Shown here: positions 1 to 9,316 of the stretch, one piece after another
How positions within the stretch are numbered: position 1 is the stretch's first letter
Layout: every line of letters begins with the position of its first letter
From: Streptomyces sp. CNQ-509
GTDB lineage: Bacteria > Actinomycetota > Actinomycetes > Streptomycetales > Streptomycetaceae
DNA: 64,000 bases
Direction: 5' to 3'
Assembly (NCBI RefSeq): GCF_001011035.1
Contig: NZ_CP011492.1
Coordinates: forward strand, 1 to 64,000
Notes under the pieces: model-generated
Told to the model about the DNA's origin: nothing
Databases searched by the model: none
What the model saw: only the letters and a program-made list of their open reading frames with translations
Program-made: the position numbers and the translations under genes

Positions 1-7
1 GCGCGCG

Positions 8-198
8 CTTCGCTCCGCGAAGACGACGCCCGTCGCTACGCGACGGATGATGGCGCGATGCTCCGCATCGCCGGCCCTGGGTTACTCCGTAACCCAGGGC
101 CGGCCGCTTCGCGGCCGAGGCTCGGTGCGCTCCGCGCATCGAGCAGAACGAGATCCCGCTCCGCGGTCTCTCTTAGCGGAGTCCGCTCCGCGAACTCC
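8..198. repeat. Telomere-like array of eight hairpins with three-base loops
   Basis: Eight inverted repeats follow one another almost without gaps: 8-22, 30-46, 55-71, 70-104, 101-117, 121-143, 150-170 and 178-198. Every one has a three-base loop, TCC in six, TAC at 37-39 and TTC at 108-110. The fourth has a perfect 16-bp stem; the sixth and eighth carry one mismatch each and the seventh a two-base bulge. On the opposite strand all loops read G-N-A. In Streptomyces telomeres the 3' overhang of that strand is known to fold into hairpins whose G-N-A loops are closed by a sheared G:A pair, so the polarity is right for a left end. The sequence does not begin with the archetypal CCCGCGGAGCGGG that I remember, so it is either a non-archetypal telomere or lacks its last bases. 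Confidence 0.85.
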
Positions 199-519
199 TA
201 GGGCTGGCTGCAGGGTCACGGGCTTTTCTCGGTGTCTTCTTGAGCCTTGAGGTTCCGGGCAAGCTCCCGTGACGAAGGGGTGATCTTCCGAATCCACCGT
301 GGCCCTGCCGGGGTGCTTCCTTAGTGGGATTGTGGTCAAAAAATTTACGAGATCTCTGAGTCTTCGGGGCGCTCCTCTTCGGTGAGGAGAGTGCTGCGGC
401 TGGCGAGCGGACCCGTGAACGGCTGCTCGGTGTGCGAGCGTGGACCAACCGCCGGGACGCCAGAGCGTTCCTCCTCCTCCCGGTGGCAAGCAGGGCGGAG
501 GTGTCGAGCAGGAGAGGGG
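199..519. other. Subtelomeric non-coding stretch
   Basis: I see no convincing gene here. There is a longer-range inverted repeat, GTCACGGG at 215-222 against CCCGTGAC at 266-273, and a small hairpin at 372-389 (CTCCTC/GAGGAG). The 15-mer GGCGCTCCTCTTCGG occurs at 368-382 and again at 543-557, inside the 3' end of the helicase gene. On the minus strand both copies encode an EEER peptide close to a stop codon, so this stretch may hold a duplicated, decayed tail of that gene. Confidence 0.5.
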
Positions 520-3015
520 TTACGGACTCTTTGAGGATCCGAGGCGCTCCTCTTCGGCGGGGACGGTTTCGCGGAGGATGCTCTGGATCAACTGACTTCT
601 GTTCTCGGGGAGTTGGCCGTTCTTCTGGGCGGTGCGGATCTTGCAGAGCCAGGGGCCGATCATGACGCGTTCCCCGTCGACCTCGATCCCTTCCCGGGCG
701 CCGGGGGGACGGCCATGCCGTTCCATGAAGGCGCGCAGCAGTGTGGCTGTTTGCTCGAAGGAGCGGCGTTTTCTGGTCTGGGGAGTGCTGGGTGTGGCGG
801 GGGTGGCGGTCTTCTTCGTCGACAAGGTGATGTGGTCCGGGGTGAGGCCGAGGTGGGCCAGGAGGTGACGTTGGCCGTCGTTGAGAGTCCTCCAGTTGGT
901 GAGCTGACGCTGCAGCCAAGTGCCGGCTTTCACGCCGTCAATTACCGTGTCGCGGCGCAGTGTTGCGGGGTCGTGTCCGTCCTGGATGTGGCGGGCCAGG
1001 AGGTGGTATTTGCGGTGCCAGTCGGGTCCGTGCGGGAGGAGCCAGTCCGGGTCGAGGGCGGTGAGACGGGTGTGGCGGGTTTCGGGGAGTTGGCCTTTGC
1101 GGGCCAGGCTGCGTTGGTCGACGAGGAACTGGCCGCCGGGAGCGTGGGCGGGGATGGCGAGGTGGCCGTGTTCGGTGTGGAAGGCCTCGATGAGGGTCAT
1201 GTTGCCTTCGAAGGCGGCTTCATTCTCGTCCCAGATCATGCCGAGGGTCTCGAGTTCGGCGATCCAGTCCGCGGTCAGGGTGCGTCGGCGGTGGGCGGTG
1301 CGCTGGCCGGCGATGAATGCTCCCAGGCGGTAGCCGTAGGCGTCGGTGTAGTCGACCGGGACCTTCAGATGGCCGTGTTCGGCGTGGTAGCGGGTGGCCG
1401 CCGCCAGGCCGGCGCGGCGGGGTGCGGAGAGCACCGCGCGGTCCGACGGCCAGACCAGCAGGTCCATGGCGCGGGCGATCGCGTGTGGGGCGAGGGTGAA
1501 GTCGAAACGGAACCGGCGTGCGAGGAGGCGGTAGGTGGTGTCGTCCAGGCGGTGTGCGGTGGCCTTGCGCGGGGCGCGGCCAGCGATGGTCTGGTCATGG
1601 TGGCGCAACGCGGCGGTGATCAGCCAGAGGGCCTCGAAGGGGGTGTCCAGGAGGTCGGTTGGGTCGGCCTCGGGTGGGATGTAGGCAGGGATGACCAGGC
1701 TCGCCGTCTTCACGTCCGTGGTGGGGGGTTTGCGCAGGGCCCGGCCCAGTGCCTGGACAATCCGGCGCACGCTCTCGGTGCGGGAGGCAAACACGACCGC
1801 ATCTACGGCCGGAAGGTCGATTCCCTCGGACAGGACCTGGGCGTTGGTGATCACGGCACGGTCGGCGTTCGTGAAGCGGTCGAGGAGTTCCGCTCGCTTG
1901 TCGGCGGTGTGGTTGCCGTTGATCGAGGAGACGCAGAGCTTCGCGGCCCAGGAGGGGCGCTGCTCGGGTGGGAGGGTGCGCAGGGTGTGGGGGAACTGGC
2001 GGGCGAAGTCCGCGGCGTCGGCGACTTGCTGGAAGTAGACGATCACATGCTTGAGGTCGTGTTCGGTCATCGCTTTGAGGACCGCCAGGTGCAGGGCGGT
2101 CGTCCGGCGCGCGGTGGGGGCGAATCCGGTGTGCGCGCGGTCGGGGTCTGTGAGGACCGTGCGCAGGTCGGTGCCGGTGATGGTGGGGATGAGGAGTTGG
2201 TAGTCGGCCAGGACGCCGTCCTCGATTGCCTGGGCGTGGGTGTAGGTGTGTAGGCGGGGGCCGAACACCTTCGGGTCGTCCATGGAGGCGATCAGGGATG
2301 GGGACTCCCAGGCCGGGACGGTCGACGTGGTCCGCTTGGGGCGCGGGCGAGCATCCGGGGCCTCGGCCAGGCGCGGTGCCTCCCACTCGTAGGGCGTGGC
2401 GGTCAGGTACAGGCGGCGATCGGTGCGGATCCGGGACTGGTCGTGGACCGTCGTCCACTCTTTGTCCCAGGAACCCGCGGTGCGGTGCGCCTCATCTACG
2501 ATCGCGAGATCGAAGGCCGGCGCGGGGAAGACGGAGTGCTGGATTTCCTCGATCCGCGGAAGGGAGTCGAGGGTGACGAGCACGGTCGCCGGCTCGTTCT
2601 TCTTGGCGCGCTGGGCCAGCCAGTACGCCAGGTACTCCCCCGACCCCGTGGACACCGCTCCTGCCGCGGCCAGCACGGGGTGTTTGTCCGCACTCAGCGA
2701 CGACACCGCCATCAGCGCCTCCCTGCGCCCATCCCCCCGGGCGGCAGCCGCCCACTGCGCGATCAGGTCCCTCGACGGCACCACCACCAGCAGAAACCGG
2801 ATACCGAGGGCCTCGGCCGTGCGCAAGGCGATCAGCGTCTTGCCGGTGCCACACGCGGAGACCATGTGGCCACGCGAACCCGGCTTCCTGAGACCGCGTA
2901 CCCCACTGTCCACCGCCGCCTGCTGATCCGGGCGCAGTACCCGGCGGGCAAGGCCAGAGGAGTCGGCTGGGGGCGTGCAGTTGTCCGGGACGACAGAGCT
3001 GGGGTCGGTGGCCAT
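520..3015 (-). CDS. Terminal superfamily 2 helicase with helicase-associated repeats
   Basis: An 831-residue DEAD/DEAH-type helicase. Walker A SACGTGKT is near residue 55, the Walker B box DEAH near 175, motif III LTATP near 205, and QALGRALR (motif VI) near 425. The C-terminal half has several helicase-associated repeats with the HxEHGHLxxP pattern (AEHGHLKVP, TEHGHLAIP) and a last one near residue 770. ATG at 3015 is preceded by GAGGA at good spacing; a TTG 15 bases upstream is less likely. It is transcribed towards the telomere and is the gene nearest the end. Related helicases (TtrA-like) are typical of Streptomyces chromosome and linear plasmid ends, and at least one has been linked to conjugal transfer. 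The role in this organism is inferred from position and family. Confidence 0.85.
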   Translation of the reverse strand: MATDPSSVVPDNCTPPADSSGLARRVLRPDQQAAVDSGVRGLRKPGSRGHMVSACGTGKTLIALRTAEALGIRFLLVVVPSRDLIAQWAAAARGDGRREALMAVSSLSADKHPVLAAAGAVSTGSGEYLAYWLAQRAKKNEPATVLVTLDSLPRIEEIQHSVFPAPAFDLAIVDEAHRTAGSWDKEWTTVHDQSRIRTDRRLYLTATPYEWEAPRLAEAPDARPRPKRTTSTVPAWESPSLIASMDDPKVFGPRLHTYTHAQAIEDGVLADYQLLIPTITGTDLRTVLTDPDRAHTGFAPTARRTTALHLAVLKAMTEHDLKHVIVYFQQVADAADFARQFPHTLRTLPPEQRPSWAAKLCVSSINGNHTADKRAELLDRFTNADRAVITNAQVLSEGIDLPAVDAVVFASRTESVRRIVQALGRALRKPPTTDVKTASLVIPAYIPPEADPTDLLDTPFEALWLITAALRHHDQTIAGRAPRKATAHRLDDTTYRLLARRFRFDFTLAPHAIARAMDLLVWPSDRAVLSAPRRAGLAAATRYHAEHGHLKVPVDYTDAYGYRLGAFIAGQRTAHRRRTLTADWIAELETLGMIWDENEAAFEGNMTLIEAFHTEHGHLAIPAHAPGGQFLVDQRSLARKGQLPETRHTRLTALDPDWLLPHGPDWHRKYHLLARHIQDGHDPATLRRDTVIDGVKAGTWLQRQLTNWRTLNDGQRHLLAHLGLTPDHITLSTKKTATPATPSTPQTRKRRSFEQTATLLRAFMERHGRPPGAREGIEVDGERVMIGPWLCKIRTAQKNGQLPENRSQLIQSILRETVPAEEERLGSSKSP

Positions 3016-3066
3016 CAGGTGGTTCCTCAAGGCGCGGCGGGAGACGTCGGGGCGGATCTGCGATAG

Positions 3067-3492
3067 TCAGCAGTACGGCCAGTGGATTCCTTGTACGCGG
3101 CCTCTGACCGCACGCCATTCGGGGACGGGGACCCGGCCGGCGGCGGCGTAGATCCAGTCCTCGTGGTGGTAGACGCGGGTGAGGATCGCGTCGAGGATGT
3201 GCCAGTCGGCGTGATGCCCGCAAGCGCCGCACCGGTTCGGGTTGAAGCTGCGGCCACGCTGCCAGGCTGGCCGGTCGTGCAGCTGTGCTGCGACGTCTGC
3301 TGTGTCGCCGTCCGGTGCCGTAAGGATGCGGCGTGCCATGTCGACGGCCTCGGGGAAGTCCGTGGTGGTGAACTCCTCACCGCGCGGGCGGTATGACGGC
3401 AGCAGCCCGAACACCCACCACAGGGGGAAGGAACACCGCTCGCACGGCTCTTCGTATGCCAGCACGTCTACCTGCAGCGAACTCACCGGGAT
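3067..3492 (-). CDS. Small cysteine-rich protein of unknown function
   Basis: A 141-residue protein with two cysteine pairs, CERC near residue 16 and CGACGHH near residue 95, which together could bind zinc. The GTG start at 3492 follows GAGGGGG at about nine bases; an ATG at 3525 is in frame but lacks a comparable ribosome binding site. It lies 51 bases upstream of the terminal helicase on the same strand and may be co-transcribed with it. The rest of the sequence shows no signal peptide or membrane segment. I do not recognise the family. Confidence 0.6.
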   Translation of the reverse strand: MPVSSLQVDVLAYEEPCERCSFPLWWVFGLLPSYRPRGEEFTTTDFPEAVDMARRILTAPDGDTADVAAQLHDRPAWQRGRSFNPNRCGACGHHADWHILDAILTRVYHHEDWIYAAAGRVPVPEWRAVRGRVQGIHWPYC

Positions 3493-3725
3493 ACACCCCC
3501 TCTTTGCATGGTGATCCTGGCACATCGGATTCTGACTCCGGGCTCCATCTGGCAGGGGCCGACCCGAAGGAAGTCTGCCCAGCACGCTTCGGGTCCGGCG
3601 ATCATGGCGATGGCGGTGTCTGCTGCCTCTCGTATGTCTACCATCTGCTGAGAAGGCCGCATATGCGGTGCCGATGTTTGCAGCTCGAACGCAAGGGGGT
3701 GGGCCTTGGCCACGCTGGGGCACAT
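3483..3725 (-). CDS. Possible small protein, start uncertain
   Basis: An open frame of up to 80 codons whose end overlaps the start of the next gene by 10 bases, which suggests translational coupling. The later part (QQMVDIREAADTAIAMIAG) reads like real protein, whereas the first 25 residues are doubtful. A start at 3725 would leave only 12 bases to the divergent start at 3738 and overlap its ribosome binding site, so an internal ATG (3662 or 3644) is more likely. Family unknown. Confidence 0.35.
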   Translation of the reverse strand: MCPSVAKAHPLAFELQTSAPHMRPSQQMVDIREAADTAIAMIAGPEACWADFLRVGPCQMEPGVRIRCARITMQRGGVSR

Positions 3726-3737
3726 GAGGAACGGACG

Positions 3738-4082
3738 GTGGGGTTTTACGAGATCGTCTCTGTCGGGGACGGACAGGCCAGGCGCATGTCCGAGCCGATG
3801 GACTGGGACGGGATGCTGTCAGACCTGGCCCAGGTGGAGGTCTCCGGGCGGACGGTCGATGCCGACGCTCGGCTGGTGGGGACTCTCGTCACCCATGACA
3901 TGCAGGATCACTTGCTGCTGCATCGGGTCAAAGGCGCTGGCGAGTGGCTGTCGGTGCTGAATTACCGTACGGGTGCTCTGCGCGAGCTCGAGGAGTCCGC
4001 GCAGGAGGGATACCTGGATACCTCGGTGACGCCACCAGCGCGGGAGGAACGACATCCTGAGGAGAGGAGTCCGGCGGTCTGA
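3738..4082 (+). CDS. Hypothetical protein, probably truncated at its 3' end
   Basis: GTG at 3738 is preceded by GAGGA at seven bases, so initiation looks sound. The first 95 residues (starting MGFYEIVSVGDG, with MDWDGML and HDMQDHLLLHR) have normal Streptomyces codon use. After YLDTSV near residue 96 the sequence becomes proline-, glutamate- and arginine-rich and ends soon after, as if the original C-terminus had been replaced. The next gene downstream has lost its own 5' end, so a deletion joining two truncated genes near 4025-4140 is the simplest reading. I do not recognise the family. Confidence 0.5.
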   Translation: MGFYEIVSVGDGQARRMSEPMDWDGMLSDLAQVEVSGRTVDADARLVGTLVTHDMQDHLLLHRVKGAGEWLSVLNYRTGALRELEESAQEGYLDTSVTPPAREERHPEERSPAV

Positions 4083-5656
4083 CGCCGGCGGATTTTGGAT
4101 CTCGCTGACGGGATACGGCAGGACGCAAGGCTGACAGGGCATGTGCGACATCCCCGTCCCGGCCGCTCAGCAGACGGAAGCCGGCTACTTCGACGGCAGC
4201 CTCTTCATCGACCTGCACGGGTACGACGAGAGCCCGGTTGGCGCCGGCCAGGCCCTGGAGGCATTCCTGCGGGCTCTCGGTGTCGCCCATGACGCCATTC
4301 CGGAGGCAGCCGAGGAGCGTGCAGCGCTGTACCGGTCCGAGTTGGCTGCTCTAGCCGGCCGGGGGCGACGCCTGCTGATCGTGGCCGACAACGCCTCGAG
4401 CGCCGACCAGGTGCGCCCTCTGCTCCCCGGTGGCGACGCGCACCAGCTCTTAATCACCTCTCGGCACACCCTGGCGACCCTGAATGCGCGGCTCCTCGAC
4501 CTTGGTGTCCTCACTCCTCAAGCAGCGGCGGCGCTCATTCGTCACACGCTGCTGACGGCCGACCCTACCGACCGGCGCGCTGCCGGCACCGGCACGGACC
4601 TCGAAAATCTGGCGCGCTTGTGCGGCTACCTGCCGCTGGCGCTGCATATCACCGCCGCCCTGCTGATCCTGGAACCTGGCAAGACCGTCGCCGAGCTCAC
4701 CGCGGAACTAGCGACGGCCCAATCCAGACTGAGCTATCTGGACGACGGCGACCGCGCTGTACGCGCGTCCTTCGACCTCTCCTACCGCCGGCTGCCTTCG
4801 GATCATGCCGCGCTCTTTCGTCAGCTGGCGCTCAACCCCGGACCCGACATCGGGCTCGGCGCAGCGGCGGCTCTCGCTGACTGTCCGCAGCCGGCGGTTC
4901 GCGTCACACTGCGAGGACTCGTTCAGGCACACCTGCTCAACTGCGCGGACCAGCGCTGGTCGATGCACGACCTCGTACGGGACTACGCCACCGAACTCGC
5001 GCACCGCATCTCCCGCCCATCGCAGCACGGCGGCGACGAACAAGCCGGCCAGGAGGCTGCGACGGAACAGACACGCCTGCACCGCCGACTGCTGGAGCAC
5101 TATGCGGCAACCGCCGCCTCCGCGTGTGCGCATCTCGGCGCGCAGGCAGCATCTCCCGCTTCGGGCGAGTTCGCCGACCGGGGCGAGGCACTCGCGTGGC
5201 TGGACGACGAACGGGCCAACCTGACAGGGTCCGTGACCGCCGCGGCAGACGCCGGACACCGCGACATCGCCGTCAGCCTCCCGGTGGTCCTCTACGACTA
5301 CCTCACCTGGCGCGGGTACTACGACGACCTGATATCCGTCATGACGACCGCCTGCCGCGTCGCCCACCAGTCGGGAGCACTGGCTGCCGAAGCCGGAGCG
5401 TCGAACAACCTCGGCATCGCACTGAGCGAGGCCTCACGCTACGAGGAAGCATTCCGCGCCTACGAGCGAGCGCACGACCTCTTCGCTTCGCTGGAAAACG
5501 ACAAGGAGCGAGGCAAGGTACTCAACGGGCTCGGCTCGGCCCTGCGGGAATCCGGGAGGCCCGCCGAAGCACTGAAGGCCCACCAGGAGGCCGTCGCGGT
5601 CCAGCGGGCCGCGGGTGACCTCCGCGAACAAGCCGCTGCACTGAACAATCTCTCCC

Positions 5657-6789
5657 TAGTGTCCTGAGTCGTGAGTTCGCGGGCGGTTGTAGGGTGTGGT
5701 GATGCCTGGTCCGAAGCCGTTGCCGGTGGTGCTGTCCGACGAAGAACTCCGTGTGTTGCGATGCTGGTTGAGGAAGCAGACGGCTGCTCAGGCTCTGGTG
5801 CTGAGGTCCCGGATTGTGCTGGCGTGTGCGGAGGGCTTGCCGAACGCGCAGGTCGCGGAGGACCTGCGGATTTCGCGGGAGACGGTACGCAAGTGGCGGG
5901 CGAGGTTCGTCAAAGACCGGCTGGAGGGCCTGACGGACAGGCCGCGTCCGGGGCCGCCGCGCAGGATCACGGACGAGCAGGTCGAGGCACTGGTGACCAA
6001 GACCCTGGACGAGAAGCCGTCGTCGGGGGATTCGCACTGGTCGACGCGGTCGATGGCCGAAGCGACCGGCATGTCGCAGTCCGCGGTCTCGCGGATCTGG
6101 CGGGCGTTCGGGCTCAAGCCCCACACCATGGAGACGTGGAAGCTGTCCACGGACCCGGAGTTCGTCACCAAGGTCCGCGACGTCGTCGGGATCTACCTCT
6201 GCCCGCCGGAGAACGCGCTGGTCCTGGCGGTGGACGAGAAGTCGCAGATCCAGGCCCTGGACCGCACCCAGCCAGTGCTGCCCATGGCCCCGACGACGCC
6301 GGCGAGGATGCCCCACGACTATGTCCGGCACGGCACCACCAGCCTGTTCGCCGCCCTCGACATCGCCTCCGGATCGGTCATAGCCCAGCACTACCGGCGC
6401 CACCGCCACACCGAGTTCCTGCGCTTCCTGAAAACCATCGACGCGGCCGTCCCGAAGGACCTTGACCTGCACCTGGTCCTGGACAACTACGCCACCCACA
6501 AGACCGAAGCGGTCAAGAAGTGGCTGCTGCGCCACCCGCGCTTCCACCTGCACTTCACCCCCACCTCCGCATCCTGGCTGAACCTCGTCGAGCGCTGGTT
6601 CGCCGAGCTGACCCGCCGCAAACTCCGCCGCTCGGCCCACCGCAGCGTCATCGAGCTGGAACGCGACATCCGCGGCTGGATCAACGAGTGGAACAAGAAC
6701 CCCAAGCCGTTCGTGTGGACCAAGACCGCCGACGAGATCCTCGAAAACCTCGCCGCATACTGCCAGCGAACTAACGACTCAAGACACTA
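5657..6789 (+). mobile_element. IS630-family insertion sequence, copy 1
   Basis: An element of 1133 bp. The left end TAGTGTCCTGAGTCGTGAGT and the complement of the right end TAGTGTCTTGAGTCGTTAGT form imperfect terminal inverted repeats with two mismatches over 24 bases. TA is present at both edges, as expected from the TA target duplication of IS630/Tc1-mariner elements. It sits inside an NB-ARC/TPR gene. A second copy of the same length lies inverted at 34504-35636. Confidence 0.9.
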
Positions 6790-6790
6790 G
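5702..6790 (+). CDS. IS630-family transposase
   Basis: A 362-residue DDE transposase. Two N-terminal helix-turn-helix segments (LRISRETVRKW and the MSQSAVSRIWRAFG region) are followed by the catalytic core: AVDEKSQIQALDR (first Asp), LVLDNYATHK (second Asp) and the NLVERWFAELTRRKLRR block with the last acidic residue. ATG at 5702 is chosen; two GTG codons directly upstream are also in frame. The stop codon TAG uses the target TA plus the first flanking G. The protein is the same as that of the 34.5-kb copy except for Pro instead of Ser in EGLPNAQ, so both copies moved recently. Confidence 0.92.
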   Translation: MPGPKPLPVVLSDEELRVLRCWLRKQTAAQALVLRSRIVLACAEGLPNAQVAEDLRISRETVRKWRARFVKDRLEGLTDRPRPGPPRRITDEQVEALVTKTLDEKPSSGDSHWSTRSMAEATGMSQSAVSRIWRAFGLKPHTMETWKLSTDPEFVTKVRDVVGIYLCPPENALVLAVDEKSQIQALDRTQPVLPMAPTTPARMPHDYVRHGTTSLFAALDIASGSVIAQHYRRHRHTEFLRFLKTIDAAVPKDLDLHLVLDNYATHKTEAVKKWLLRHPRFHLHFTPTSASWLNLVERWFAELTRRKLRRSAHRSVIELERDIRGWINEWNKNPKPFVWTKTADEILENLAAYCQRTNDSRH

Positions 6791-7337
6791 CGCACCAGGA
6801 TCTCGAGGACTACGACGAGGCATGCGCGGCATCCGAAGAGGCCGCCTCCCTCTTCCAACAGCTCGGCGACCCCGCTGGGGAAGCAAACGCCCTCTGCACG
6901 GCCGCTTTCGCCCTGCAAGCAAAGGGAAAAACCGCACAGGCACGCGCCGCCTGCCAGCGTGCCCTCACCGCCAGCCGCGCCGCAGGAAATCCTCTCGTCG
7001 AGGCGGTAACCCTGATGACCTGCTCTCAACTGGAAGACCTCACTCCCCGACAGCAGATCGAATATCTGCTGCAGGCAGCGGCGGCGTGCGAACAGGCCAA
7101 TGCCGCCGAACTCCGAGCCGCGGCGTTTTCCGATATTGGCACGGCGCTCGTCAACGCAGACGAAAGAGAAAAAGCAGCCGCCTACTTCCTGCAGGCGCAG
7201 AACATACTGGAAGAGCTCGGCCTCACCGAGCAGGCAGCAGCCGACCGCGAAGGGGGCGCAGCGCTTCAGTCCTAGACACTGATCCCCCCGGAAACCAGCT
7301 GCGGGCGAGCAGTGATGCGTTGGATCATCGATGTCCT

Positions 7338-8279
7338 ATGAATGAGATCCGAGTCGATGCCGTGTTCCAGGCGTCCAGTGAGCCGACGGTCGGCCGCATG
7401 TGCCAGATAGATCCCGCTCTGGCTGCTCAACCTCTCGCTTCCCGAGTAGGCGCCTTCGAGGTAGTGCTGGCGTTCCCTCCCATCGAGAACGGGCTTCCCG
7501 CCCCGGGATACGTCAGCTGGTCGATCACCGACACCGGTGAGCCCATCGCTCTGGGACCGGCCTACTTCACAGCGCACGCAGTCTTCCCCTCCGCCCCCGG
7601 CACCAACGAATCCGGCATGCAGGACGAGTTGAAGAGCGCGGTCACCGCCATCAGGTTCGCCGCCGCACGCCTGTCCGACGCGCTGCGGGTGGAACAGCCC
7701 AACGTCGGCATGGTCGGAGACATCCCGAGGATGCTGTCTCTCACGGCCCGAGACACGACCCGGGACCTCGAGCTGAAGGTCAGCGAACCGCTGAGCCCGG
7801 GGTACCCCATCGTCCGGGGCTCGCCCCTACTGAGCGCCGAGGCAGCTACCAACGCACTGGGGGACGGCGTATCACCGCCCCGGGCACTCCTGTCACAGGC
7901 GCGGTATCTGACTCAGTCGACAAGCAGCCCTCAGCCGGGACTGGCCGTACTGCTGAGCGCGGTGGCGGCGGAGACCTACGCCAAGCAGACACTGCAATCA
8001 TGCCGGCCGGCAGGCTCCTCCCCCAGCCTGCGCTCCCTCACCGAAGCCCACGGGAAAGCCGTCGAGCTCTACGGACCTGTCACGCAGGGAGTGATCGGCC
8101 GGACCCTGGCAACCGAGGACCCCGCACTGTGGAAGGGTCTCGGCCAGCTCTTCAGCACACGCAACAAGATGGCTCACCGACTCAAGACGCCAACACACCT
8201 CGACGCGCGCCGGCTTGTCGTCGTTGCGATGCAGGCCATGGACTGGCTCGGCACAGCCGTCACCCAGCGGCGCACCTGA
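7338..8279 (+). CDS. Protein with a C-terminal HEPN-like domain
   Basis: A 313-residue protein with no recognisable N-terminal family. The last 110 residues are helical and contain LFSTRNKMAHR, which fits the R-N-x(3)-H motif of HEPN ribonuclease domains; an upstream helix (AVLLSAVAAETYAKQTL) fits the first helix of that fold. ATG at 7338 is chosen because the open frame continues upstream only with atypical codon use over the preceding gene. It lies 62 bases after the broken NB-ARC/TPR gene on the same strand, so the two may have formed a unit. HEPN proteins often act as toxins or as RNase effectors of defence systems; that role is inferred only from the motif. Confidence 0.55.
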   Translation: MNEIRVDAVFQASSEPTVGRMCQIDPALAAQPLASRVGAFEVVLAFPPIENGLPAPGYVSWSITDTGEPIALGPAYFTAHAVFPSAPGTNESGMQDELKSAVTAIRFAAARLSDALRVEQPNVGMVGDIPRMLSLTARDTTRDLELKVSEPLSPGYPIVRGSPLLSAEAATNALGDGVSPPRALLSQARYLTQSTSSPQPGLAVLLSAVAAETYAKQTLQSCRPAGSSPSLRSLTEAHGKAVELYGPVTQGVIGRTLATEDPALWKGLGQLFSTRNKMAHRLKTPTHLDARRLVVVAMQAMDWLGTAVTQRRT

Positions 8280-9316
8280 CGCTCTTCCGGCGAAACCAAA
8301 AGGCCCGGGAACCCGGGACCGGTCTGCCGATACCCGCCCGCGCGCAGGCAAGCCGCGAAAGACCCGGACACGGTTGCAGGACCCGTCGACGAGGTCGCAC
8401 TCGCCGTGGATTCGGTCTTCCCTCGAGACTCCGCGCACTGGCTGGCCCGGTGGCGTGCCCGCTGGCACCATCAGCAGGATCGCCACACCCCATGCCCGGA
8501 GCACCGACAGACCGCCAGCACACGCAGAACCCTGCTGCCGACCCCAACACGTCCGTCCAACGATGTGAGTGGCCGTCTACCGTCAGCGTGTCCGGAACTA
8601 CAGTGTCCCGACCGTTCGCCCCGCCGATGTCGAAGTTCCGGGCTTCGGGACAAACGTGGACCCAGTGTCACAGACGGAGAAGATCCGTGGTGAGGTTGCC
8701 AGCCGATCCGCTGTCCACTCCCGGCGTGCGGCCGTGACGCAGTACGCTGCCGCACTCGCCGACAGCCGACCGCTGAGGGTGCGAGTGGGCCGTCGCCGGA
8801 CAGCTCACCCATCACAAGTTGACCGGTGACCGGTTCTTCGACGCCTACGCCGCGCCGGTCCGCGTCTTCGGATCGCTGCGGTCTCACCACAGCCACCGCT
8901 TCCTGACCAGGACTCGACGTCGTATCCGCAGGTCTTGAGAGTCGAGGCTCGTGAGCGCCCTGGAGCATCTCCCGGCTCGTCGGCTTGCCACCCGATCCCG
9001 GAGCGCGGCCGGCGGGTGCAGCGTGAGTCGGCCTCAAAGGTGAAGGTTGCGCGCCAGGGATGGAGCGGTGCCCCTCGGCGGAGGTCAGGGTAGGCGGGAG
9101 CTTGCCGGAGTGGGCGGGTGCCGCTGTGGAGCACCGTTCGAAGTCATCCCAGGGGCAGCACCTGGTCAGATCCGCTGCCCACCGACGCGAGCAGTTGTCC
9201 GCCATCGCATCGGCACTGTTGGACGTAGAAGACGGCGGTCTGGAGCGCAGGCTCTTCCCCGGGGCACATGCCGCGTTCTCATGACGTCCAGGTGATCGCC
9301 ATACTAGAGTTCTTGC
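8280..9316. other. About 1 kb with no convincing gene
   Basis: Frames are open on both strands but codon bias is weak throughout. A short CCCGGG-AA-CCCGGG inverted repeat at 8304-8317, just after the preceding stop, could end transcription. One weak candidate is a plus-strand frame at 9060-9284 (74 codons, MERCPSAEVRVGG start) with moderate third-position GC. I would treat the region as decayed sequence. Confidence 0.4.

Larger units (their letters stand above)
4141..7275 (+). pseudogene. NB-ARC/TPR STAND protein gene, 5'-truncated and split by IS630
   Basis: The left part (4141-5658) matches the NB-ARC region of actinobacterial STAND proteins: SLFIDLHGYD, LLIVADNA (Walker B-like), LLITSRH (sensor), LCGYLPLALHI (GxP) and a winged-helix part, followed by TPR repeats. 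The family normally starts with a GxGGxGKT Walker A loop about 40 residues upstream of SLFIDLHGYD; it is missing, so the 5' end is gone. The TPR part is interrupted at 5657 by an IS630 element and resumes at 6790 (AHQDLEDYDEACAASEEA) up to a stop at 7275. Taking out the element and one TA joins CTA to GCG in the same frame, giving LNNLSLAHQDLEDY. Loss of the P-loop suggests the gene was already defective. Such proteins act as ATP-dependent switches in regulation or defence. Confidence 0.8.

Noticed and set aside
1..250. Small open frames within the first 250 bases
   Set aside because: They run through the hairpin array and are explained by its palindromes; no ribosome binding site or codon bias.
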